From contig USJY01000129.1 in assembly GCA_900555065.1 (NCBI GenBank), forward strand, positions 1 through 5,144: a stretch of DNA of 5,144 nt, written 5' to 3'. Both the position numbers and the translations under genes were made by a program. Below are positions 1 to 5,144 of this stretch, in pieces (within the stretch, counting starts at the first letter, position 1; the number at the start of each line of letters is the position of its first letter). This stretch comes from an uncultured Eubacteriales bacterium (lineage in GTDB: Bacteria > Bacillota > Clostridia > Oscillospirales > UMGS1783). The notes beneath the pieces are model-generated. The model did not search any database, was not told the DNA's origin, and saw nothing but the letters and a program-made list of their open reading frames with translations.

Positions 1-2
1 AC

Positions 3-3000
3 GCGGGCGTGAACGTCGTGCTCGTCAACTCCAACCCCGCGACGATCATGACCGATGTGGACATTGCCGACAAGGTGTATATGGAGCCGCTAACCCTGGA
101 ATATGTCGCAAAAATACTGCGCTATGAACGCCCTGACGCCATCGTGCCCGGCCTTGGCGGCCAGACGGGTCTGAACCTCGCCATGCAGCTTGCCAAAAAA
201 GGCGTTCTAGACGAGTGCCAGACGGAGATTCTGGGCACGAGCTTTGAGAATATAGAGCGTTCCGAGGACCGTGAGAAGTTCAAGCAGCTGTGTGAAAAGA
301 TCGGCGAGCCCGTTCTGCCCTCGCTTATTACGCATACCATAGAAGAAGCGGTCGCCGCGGCGGAGGAGATCGGCTATCCCGTCGTGCTTCGTCCCGCCTT
401 TACCCTGGGCGGCACCGGCGGCGGCTTTGCGGACGACGAACAGCAGCTGCGCGAGTTCGCAAAACGCGCACTCAAACTCTCGCCTGTACATCAGGTGCTG
501 GTGGAAAAAAGCATAAAGGGCTATAAGGAAATCGAATATGAGGTCATGCGCGATGCGAACGACACGGCCATCACCATCTGTAATATGGAGAACATAGACC
601 CTGTCGGCATCCATACCGGCGACTCTGTCGTCGTCGCGCCGAGCCAGACGCTGACGAACACCGAATACCAGCTTCTCCGCGACAGCGCGCTGCGCATCAT
701 CCGCGAGCTGGAGATCGAAGGCGGCTGCAACGTCCAGTTCGCGCTTGACCCGTTGTCCTTCCAGTATTATGTCATTGAAGTCAATCCCCGCGTGTCGCGT
801 TCCTCCGCTCTGGCGAGCAAGGCCAGCGGCTATCCAATCGCGCGCGTGTCTGCCAAAATCGCGGTCGGCATGCATCTGGACGAAATCATGATTTCGAACA
901 CTCCGGCGTCCTTTGAACCGTCGCTCGATTACGTCGTCACCAAAATCGCGCGCTTCCCGTTTGACAAATTCGCAACCGCATCCAATAAGCTCAGCACACA
1001 AATGAAAGCGACGGGCGAAGTGATGAGTATCGGCCGCACGCTGGAAGAGAGCCTGCTCAAGGCCGTCCGCTCGCTTGAGACGGGTATCTGCCATCTCTAT
1101 TCGCCGAAGTTTGACGATTGGACGGTTCCGGAACTGATGGACTATATCCGCGAGGGCAGGGACGACCGCCTGCTCGCCATTGCGCAGATGATTCGGCTGG
1201 GCGTGGATATCGGTATGATCAACAGCGCCACAAAGATCGATATGTTCTTCCTCGATAAAATTTACAATATCGTTGCCTATGAAGAAACACTGCGCAGCTC
1301 GCCGTTTGATATAGACGTACTCAAGCAGGCCAAACGCATGGGCTTTTCGGACAAATACATCGCCATGGTCTGGAACAGTACCGAGTTCGACCTGTTCCGC
1401 TTCAGAAAGGACCACGGCGTCATGCCCGTGTATAAGATGATCGACACCTGCGCAAGCGAATTCGCCAGCTATGTCCCGTATTTCTATTCTACATATGAGA
1501 ACGAGAACGAGTCCATTGTCAGCGAACGCAAAAAGATCATCGTGCTCGGCTCCGGCCCCATCCGGATCGGCCAGGGCGTGGAGTTTGACTATTCCACCGT
1601 ACATGCGGTCTGGACTATCCAGAAATCGGGCTATGAAGCCATCGTAATCAACAACAATCCGGAAACGGTTTCCACCGACTATACCACGAGCGACAAGCTA
1701 TATTTCGAGCCGCTGACCGTGGAGGACGTCATGAATATCGTGACGCTGGAAAATCCCTTCGGCGTAATCGTGACGTTGGGCGGGCAGACCGCCATCAATC
1801 TTGCCGAACCCCTGAAAATGCTCGGCGTTCCCATTATCGGCACCGATGTGGCCGCCATCCAGCGCGCAGAAAACCGTGAGGACTTTGAACACATTATGCA
1901 CACGCTCGGCATCCCGCAGCCTAAGGGCCACGCCGTTACCAACATCGAGGACGGCGTGCGCGCCGCGGAAGAGATCGGCTATCCCGTGCTTGTCCGCCCC
2001 AGCTATGTCTTGGGCGGCAGGGCAATGCAGATTGTCGCGGAGGAGTCGGCGCTGCGCACATACCTGCAAACTGCGGTGGAGATCAATACCGAACAGCCCG
2101 TGCTGGTCGATAAGTATATCGGCGGCAAGGAACTGGAAGTGGACGCGGTCTGCGACGGGACGGACGTGTTTGTACCCGGAATCATGGAACACGTGGAAAA
2201 GACGGGTATCCATTCCGGCGACAGCATCAGCGTATATCCGACCTTCAGCGTCAGCGACAAGGTCAAGCAGACCATTCTGGATTACACGGTCAAACTCGGC
2301 CTTGGTATCGGAATCGTCGGCCTGTACAATATCCAGTTCATCGTGGACGCGGATGAGAACGTATACGTGATAGAGGTCAATCCCCGGTCGTCTCGTACCG
2401 TGCCGTTCATCTCCAAGTCATCCGGCTGTTCCATGGCCGACATCGGCACGCTCGTCATGCTCGGCGTAAGCCTGAAGGAGCAGGGGATACGCGAGGTATA
2501 TCACAAGGAGCGTAAGAAGTGGTATGTCAAAGCCCCCGTGTTCTCCTTTTCCAAGCTCAACGGCATGGATGTATATCTCTCGCCGGAGATGAAATCGACT
2601 GGCGAAGCCATCGGCTATGATGACAAGCTCACCCGCGCCCTGTATAAGGCGCTTCAGTCCTCCGGGATGAACGTAGCAAACTACGGCACTGTATTTGTCA
2701 CCATTGCGGACAAGGACAAGGAGGAGGCCCTCCCGCTGATCCGGCGTTTTTACAATCTCGGCTTTAATATTGAGGGCACGCGCGGCACGGCGGAGTATCT
2801 GCGTTCGCATGGAATCCGGACCCGCACCCGGGAGAGCGATATTGAAGACTCTCTGCGCCGCGGCCATGTCAACTACGTCATCAACACCCGTGCTCTCGAC
2901 ACGCTGGACGAAACGAGCAACGGCTATAAGATACGCCGCTGCGCAGCCGAAAACAACGTGACGGTATTCACCGCGCTCGATACGGTTGGCGTTCTGCTCG

Positions 3001-3050
3001 ACGTTCTGGAGGAGATTACGCTGTGTATCTCCACCATCGACTCCGAATAA
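3..3050 (+). CDS. carB: Carbamoyl-phosphate synthase large subunit, 5'-truncated by window edge
   Basis: The large subunit of carbamoyl-phosphate synthase makes carbamoyl phosphate from bicarbonate, two ATP and ammonia delivered by the glutaminase subunit CarA; the product feeds pyrimidine and arginine synthesis. Both ATP-grasp halves are visible. The first half has LGGTGGG near 405-425 and NPRVSRSSALASKA at 783-824. The second half restarts near 1540 with a GSGPIRIGQGVEFDYS segment, then RPSYVLGGRAM at 1995-2027 and NPRSSRTVPFISK at 2379-2417. A C-terminal MGS-like allosteric domain begins around 2690 and contains GTRGTAEYL. The reading frame is open from base 3. Its first residues align to about residue 40 of E. 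coli CarB (recalled, 1073 aa), so the first GSGP-type motif and the true start lie outside the window. The GTG at 9 is an internal valine. The stop is TAA at 3048-3050. It lies 17 bases upstream of pyrK, in a pyr operon arrangement. No frameshift is seen. Confidence 0.98.
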   Translation, partial: AGVNVVLVNSNPATIMTDVDIADKVYMEPLTLEYVAKILRYERPDAIVPGLGGQTGLNLAMQLAKKGVLDECQTEILGTSFENIERSEDREKFKQLCEKIGEPVLPSLITHTIEEAVAAAEEIGYPVVLRPAFTLGGTGGGFADDEQQLREFAKRALKLSPVHQVLVEKSIKGYKEIEYEVMRDANDTAITICNMENIDPVGIHTGDSVVVAPSQTLTNTEYQLLRDSALRIIRELEIEGGCNVQFALDPLSFQYYVIEVNPRVSRSSALASKASGYPIARVSAKIAVGMHLDEIMISNTPASFEPSLDYVVTKIARFPFDKFATASNKLSTQMKATGEVMSIGRTLEESLLKAVRSLETGICHLYSPKFDDWTVPELMDYIREGRDDRLLAIAQMIRLGVDIGMINSATKIDMFFLDKIYNIVAYEETLRSSPFDIDVLKQAKRMGFSDKYIAMVWNSTEFDLFRFRKDHGVMPVYKMIDTCASEFASYVPYFYSTYENENESIVSERKKIIVLGSGPIRIGQGVEFDYSTVHAVWTIQKSGYEAIVINNNPETVSTDYTTSDKLYFEPLTVEDVMNIVTLENPFGVIVTLGGQTAINLAEPLKMLGVPIIGTDVAAIQRAENREDFEHIMHTLGIPQPKGHAVTNIEDGVRAAEEIGYPVLVRPSYVLGGRAMQIVAEESALRTYLQTAVEINTEQPVLVDKYIGGKELEVDAVCDGTDVFVPGIMEHVEKTGIHSGDSISVYPTFSVSDKVKQTILDYTVKLGLGIGIVGLYNIQFIVDADENVYVIEVNPRSSRTVPFISKSSGCSMADIGTLVMLGVSLKEQGIREVYHKERKKWYVKAPVFSFSKLNGMDVYLSPEMKSTGEAIGYDDKLTRALYKALQSSGMNVANYGTVFVTIADKDKEEALPLIRRFYNLGFNIEGTRGTAEYLRSHGIRTRTRESDIEDSLRRGHVNYVINTRALDTLDETSNGYKIRRCAAENNVTVFTALDTVGVLLDVLEEITLCISTIDSE

Positions 3051-3053
3051 GAA

Positions 3054-3060
3054 AAGGGAG
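3054..3060 (+). promoter_or_regulatory. Ribosome binding site deciding the pyrK TTG start
   Basis: AAGGGAG sits just after the carB stop and 7 bases before the TTG at 3068. It is the only good Shine-Dalgarno near the beginning of this reading frame. It therefore favours the TTG over the in-frame GTG at 3023, which lies inside carB and would add 15 residues that do not look like PyrK. Confidence 0.8.
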
Positions 3061-3067
3061 AACCGCT

Positions 3068-3796
3068 TTGCAGCAGGGAACATATCAAATTCAGGAAAAT
3101 AAACAGATCGCACAGGGGATATATTCCATGACCTTGCGCGGTGAAACTTCAGTTTTCACCGCGCCGGGTCAATTTTTGAATATACGACTGGACGGTTTCT
3201 ATCTGCGCAGGCCCATTTCCGTCTGTGATTGGGACAGTTCCGGCGTTACAATCCTCTACCGCGTCGTAGGCGGCGGCACCGCCGCCCTGTCCAGGCTCCA
3301 GCCCGGCGCCCGGCTCGACGTACTCGCCGGCCTGGGCAACGGGTTTACCGTGCAAAACATCCCCGACCGGCCGACGCTTGTCGGCGGCGGGATCGGCGTG
3401 CCTCCGCTTTACGGCCTTGCCAAACGCCTGATCCATGCGGGGAAGCGTCCGGCGGTCGTCCTTGGCTTTAAAAGTGCGGCGGAGGCATTTTACGAGCCGC
3501 AGTTCCGCGCGCTCGGCGTTTCCGTACACATTGCGACGGAAGACGGCAGTCTCGGTACAAAGGGGTTTGTAACGGCGCTTATGCCGGAACCGGCTGCGCC
3601 CTATGTCTGTGCCTGCGGGCCGGAGCCAATGCTGAAAGCCGTCTACCACCGCAGCCTGGACGGCCAGTTCAGTTTCGAGGCGCGTATGGCCTGTGGATTT
3701 GGCGCATGTATGGGCTGCAGCTGCGAAACAAAATACGGGTATAAGCGCATTTGCAAGGACGGCCCGGTGCTGGAGAGAGGGGAGATCGTATGGTAG
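3068..3796 (+). CDS. pyrK: Dihydroorotate dehydrogenase B, electron transfer subunit PyrK
   Basis: PyrK passes electrons from the FMN of PyrD through a [2Fe-2S] cluster and FAD to NAD+, making class 1B dihydroorotate dehydrogenase NAD+-dependent. The 242-residue product has the domain order of the ferredoxin-NADP reductase-like family. An N-terminal FAD-binding barrel carries RRPIS at residues 47-51 and a YRVVGGGT segment near 65-75. A nucleotide-binding domain follows, with GGGIGVPPL at 106-114 and CGPEPM at 183-188. The C-terminal iron-sulfur segment has the expected four ligands Cys209, Cys214, Cys217 and Cys229 (C-x4-C-x2-C-x11-C), with an extra Cys219. The start is TTG at 3068, chosen because of the Shine-Dalgarno at 3054-3060 and because the family sequence begins here. 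The stop TAG at 3794-3796 overlaps the pyrD start, suggesting coupled translation with its partner subunit. Confidence 0.97.
   Translation: MQQGTYQIQENKQIAQGIYSMTLRGETSVFTAPGQFLNIRLDGFYLRRPISVCDWDSSGVTILYRVVGGGTAALSRLQPGARLDVLAGLGNGFTVQNIPDRPTLVGGGIGVPPLYGLAKRLIHAGKRPAVVLGFKSAAEAFYEPQFRALGVSVHIATEDGSLGTKGFVTALMPEPAAPYVCACGPEPMLKAVYHRSLDGQFSFEARMACGFGACMGCSCETKYGYKRICKDGPVLERGEIVW
3778..3784 (+). promoter_or_regulatory. Ribosome binding site of pyrD inside the pyrK 3' end
   Basis: AGGGGAG lies within the last codons of pyrK, 5 bases before the ATG at 3790. It supports that start over the second in-frame ATG at 3799, which would be 14 bases away, and over upstream in-frame codons lying in pyrK. 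Confidence 0.75.
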
Positions 3797-4704
3797 ATAT
3801 GCGCGTAACGCTCAGCGGCTGGACGCTTGACAATCCCGTTATCCCGGCCAGCGGCACTTTCGGCTACGGCCGTGAGTTTGCCGAGCTGTACGATATCAAC
3901 ATTCTGGGATCCTTTTCTTTTAAGGGCACGACCCTGCACCCGCGCTATGGCAACCCTCTGCCGAGAATCGCAGAGTGTCCGGGCGGCCTTCTCAACGCGG
4001 TAGGTTTGCAAAACCCGGGTATTGAGCACGTCGTGCAGCATGAGCTTATTGAGTTGAAAGAGTATTACAAAAAGCCGGTCATTGCCAATATCAGCGGCTT
4101 TTCCATTGAAGAGTACACCGCCTGCTGCTCCATGGTCGACAAAGCCGACAACGTAGGCATTCTCGAAGTGAACGTGAGCTGCCCGAACGTACACGGCGGC
4201 GGTCTCAGCTTTGGCACAACGCCGGAAAGCGCAGCGGAAGTGACGGCGGCGGTCAAGGCGGTTACAACAAAACCGGTCTATATTAAGCTCAGCCCCAACG
4301 TCACTGATATTGTGTCTATTGCCAGAGCCTGTGAGCAGGCCGGGGCGGACGGCCTGAGCCTGATCAACACACTGCTCGGGATGCGGATCGACACGCGCGC
4401 CAGACGGCCCCTGCTTGCCAACCGAACCGGCGGCCTGTCCGGCCCCGCTGTATTTCCGGTCGCCCTGCGCATGGTGTACGATGTAGCGGGCGCCGTCTCC
4501 ATACCCGTTATCGGGATGGGCGGCGTTTCAAGTGCGCAGGACGTTGTGGAAATGATGATGGCGGGCGCCGCCGCAGTGCAGGTTGGCAGCGCCAATCTTG
4601 TCGATCCGTACGCCTGTAAGCGGATCATCGAAGACCTCCCCGCGCTGATGGAGGAGCTGGGCGTCGCCCGGCTCGCCGATATTATCGGCGCGGCGCAGTC
4701 ATAA
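3790..4704 (+). CDS. pyrD: Dihydroorotate dehydrogenase B (NAD+), catalytic subunit PyrD
   Basis: This cytosolic FMN enzyme oxidises dihydroorotate to orotate, the fourth step of de novo pyrimidine synthesis, in complex with PyrK. The 304-residue TIM barrel is close to the usual length of about 300-311 for class 1B. Visible landmarks are ASGTFGYG near the N-terminus, the PLPRIAEC...NAVGLQNPG substrate/FMN region, NVSCPN at 128-133 with the class 1 catalytic base Cys131, KLSPN at 166-170 with the FMN-contacting lysine Lys166, and the phosphate-binding IPVIGMGGVS (238-247) and VQVGSAN (263-269). The cysteine base, rather than serine, and the adjacent pyrK place it in class 1B. ATG at 3790 overlaps the pyrK stop by 7 bases. 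The last codons ...IIGAAQS reach a plausible family C-terminus. However, the TAA at 4702-4704 falls in bases that also encode Phe30-Tyr31 of argH on the other strand, so the native stop may have been replaced. Confidence 0.97.
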   Translation: MVDMRVTLSGWTLDNPVIPASGTFGYGREFAELYDINILGSFSFKGTTLHPRYGNPLPRIAECPGGLLNAVGLQNPGIEHVVQHELIELKEYYKKPVIANISGFSIEEYTACCSMVDKADNVGILEVNVSCPNVHGGGLSFGTTPESAAEVTAAVKAVTTKPVYIKLSPNVTDIVSIARACEQAGADGLSLINTLLGMRIDTRARRPLLANRTGGLSGPAVFPVALRMVYDVAGAVSIPVIGMGGVSSAQDVVEMMMAGAAAVQVGSANLVDPYACKRIIEDLPALMEELGVARLADIIGAAQS

Positions 4705-4706
4705 AA
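4698..4706. other. Sequence junction between the pyr operon and argH/queH DNA
   Basis: Homology changes on both strands here. To the left, pyrD is intact to its last residues. To the right, the - strand encodes the start of argH, whose family resemblance ends after Phe30-Tyr31 at 4701-4706. Hand-counted G+C drops from 127/200 (4501-4700) to 180/444 (4701-5144). There is no spacer, target duplication or terminal inverted repeat that I can see. The exact breakpoint cannot be fixed because a few bases fit both sides. Either a genomic rearrangement or an assembly or cloning chimera would look like this. Confidence 0.75.
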
Positions 4707-4793
4707 TCGTTTATCAAATGAAATGGACGCATTGAAATTATAAACCAGTTTGTCGGTTTCTTTCGTAAAACGTCCTCCCCATAACTGTGCCAT
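4698..4793 (-). pseudogene. argH: Argininosuccinate lyase, N-terminal fragment only (3' end lost at junction)
   Basis: ArgH cleaves argininosuccinate to arginine and fumarate in the last step of arginine synthesis. From ATG at 4793 the - strand encodes MAQLWGGRFTKETD and then VYNFNASISFDKRFY, the characteristic N-terminus of bacterial ArgH (E. coli begins MALWGGRF). In the family the next residues are of the QDIxGS type. Here the frame instead runs into the antisense of pyrD and ends at a TAG at 4278-4280, giving a 171-residue chimera of about 32 native residues plus about 139 meaningless ones. A full ArgH is about 460 residues, so over 90% is missing, including all catalytic regions, and the product cannot be a working lyase. 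The start is supported by an AGAGGG Shine-Dalgarno at 4800-4805, 6 bases upstream. If the junction is artefactual, this is a partial intact gene rather than a pseudogene. Confidence 0.9.
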
Positions 4794-4799
4794 AGCTTT

Positions 4800-4805
4800 C
4801 CCTCT
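4800..4805 (-). promoter_or_regulatory. Ribosome binding site of the argH fragment
   Basis: AGAGGG on the - strand, 6 bases upstream of the ATG at 4793. It fixes the argH start over the TTG at 4814 in the same frame. Confidence 0.7.
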
Positions 4806-4830
4806 TTTCTTCAACGTAATTCTGTGCTTT

Positions 4831-4860
4831 AGTGTACCATAGAATGTCGGATTCTGTAAA
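4831..4860 (-). promoter_or_regulatory. Likely sigma-A promoter for argH
   Basis: On the - strand, TTTACA (4855-4860; 5 of 6 to the -35 consensus) and TACACT (4831-4836; 4 of 6 to the -10 consensus) are separated by 18 bases. The -10 is preceded by TGG, an extended -10 feature. Transcription would begin near 4824, giving a leader of about 30 bases before the argH ATG. A perfect 5-base inverted repeat (AGAAT / ATTCT, 5-base loop, 4841-4855) lies in the spacer and could be an operator, or chance. The call rests on consensus matching only. Confidence 0.5.
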
Positions 4861-4869
4861 GTTCCCCTC

Positions 4870-5144
4870 TTAACTTTTCACAGAACTTTCCTCTTCCTCC
4901 CGAAGTTTCTTTTCCCGTTCTCTCTGATTTTTGGAATAAATACAGCCACAATAGTCCTGGCGGTAAAGTCCGTAAATCTTTGACAGCTCGGTTGAACGCT
5001 TATATCCATTTCTCTTTTTAAAATCCGAAACCAGATAAGCCACTCCATATTCCCCGGCAAGCCGCTCACCAATCTCATTCAGCTTCTGTGCATTTTTCAG
5101 CGGACTGATGGAAAGGGTTGTGGTGAAATAATCATATCTGCCTT
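4870..5144 (-). CDS. queH: Epoxyqueuosine reductase QueH, C-terminal part (5' end beyond window)
   Basis: QueH (formerly DUF208) reduces epoxyqueuosine to queuosine in tRNA with GUN anticodons, the last step of queuosine synthesis, and is a metal-dependent, non-homologous replacement for QueG. The 90 readable residues are the C-terminal part. They contain the family signature YDYFTTTLSISPLKN near the window edge (about residues 3-17 of the visible part), a VSDFKKRNGYKRSTELSK stretch (38-55), and YGLYRQDYCGC (57-67) with the paired conserved cysteines. A charged tail rich in Glu, Lys and Arg follows, ending at TAA (4870-4872). The N-terminal cysteine pair and start lie past 5144. The stop is 76 bases from the argH ATG in the same orientation, with no obvious terminator hairpin between, so some read-through into argH is possible. 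Its composition is clearly more AT-rich than the pyr genes. Confidence 0.94.
   Translation of the reverse strand, partial: GRYDYFTTTLSISPLKNAQKLNEIGERLAGEYGVAYLVSDFKKRNGYKRSTELSKIYGLYRQDYCGCIYSKNQREREKKLREEEESSVKS

Noticed and set aside
9..11. GTG as a possible start of carB
   Set aside because: The frame is open to the window edge, and alignment with CarB shows about 40 conserved residues should precede it; this is an internal valine.
207..1604. Long open frame of 465 codons on the - strand, antisense to carB
   Set aside because: It lies fully within carB. Long antisense frames are common opposite GC-rich coding sequence, and the translation, rich in His, Asp, Arg and Ala, has no recognisable family motif.
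2418..3113. 231-codon - strand frame over the carB 3' end
   Set aside because: It is antisense to the well-conserved MGS-like domain of CarB, has no Shine-Dalgarno or family signature I can see, and is a shadow frame.
3751..3789. In-frame N-terminal extension of pyrD from base 3751
   Set aside because: It would lie inside the pyrK iron-sulfur region and adds residues unlike PyrD. The ATG at 3790 has a good Shine-Dalgarno and matches the family N-terminus.
4278..4697. C-terminal part of the - strand frame continuing from argH, as a novel domain
   Set aside because: It is simply the complement of pyrD codons and has no similarity to ArgH, so it is not a new fused domain.
4690..4720. Insertion-sequence end or attachment site at the junction
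   Set aside because: I looked for terminal inverted repeats, direct repeats flanking the join and integrase or transposase remnants, and saw none within this window.
4878..5078. 66-codon - strand frame near the window end
   Set aside because: It is an out-of-frame reading of queH; the true frame gives the YCGC and YFTTTLSISP signatures.

Overview
The window looks like Clostridia (Bacillota) DNA, but it appears to contain two different kinds of sequence. Bases 1 to about 4700 are a GC-rich piece of a pyrimidine biosynthesis operon on the + strand; my hand count gives about 63% G+C for 4501-4700. The remaining ~440 bases are AT-richer, about 41% G+C by hand count, and carry two partial genes on the - strand, queH and argH. 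Their sequence style resembles Lachnospiraceae-like Clostridia. These lineage calls are inferences from protein motifs, gene order and composition.

Layout: carB lacks roughly the first 40 codons because the window starts inside it, and runs to 3050. After 17 bases with a good Shine-Dalgarno comes pyrK (TTG start, 3068-3796). pyrD (3790-4704) overlaps pyrK by 7 bases. CarB supplies carbamoyl phosphate for the aspartate transcarbamoylase step. PyrD and PyrK together form the NAD+-linked class 1B dihydroorotate dehydrogenase, with PyrD carrying FMN and the catalytic site and PyrK carrying FAD and a [2Fe-2S] cluster. The three genes are tightly packed and presumably co-transcribed from a promoter outside the window.

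At about 4698-4706 the sequence changes abruptly. Read on the - strand, the first ~32 residues of argininosuccinate lyase (argH) run from an ATG at 4793 directly into the antisense of the pyrD 3' end, where homology to argH stops. Upstream of argH (higher coordinates) are its Shine-Dalgarno, a plausible promoter, and then the C-terminal 90 residues of QueH (epoxyqueuosine reductase), which runs off the window end. No pyrE and no terminator follow pyrD, and the pyrD stop codon appears to lie within argH-derived bases.

The main point of interest is this junction. It is either a genuine rearrangement or insertion that removed most of argH and whatever followed pyrD, or a chimeric join in an assembly. 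I found no RNA genes, CRISPR arrays, insertion sequences or undescribed multi-gene system.
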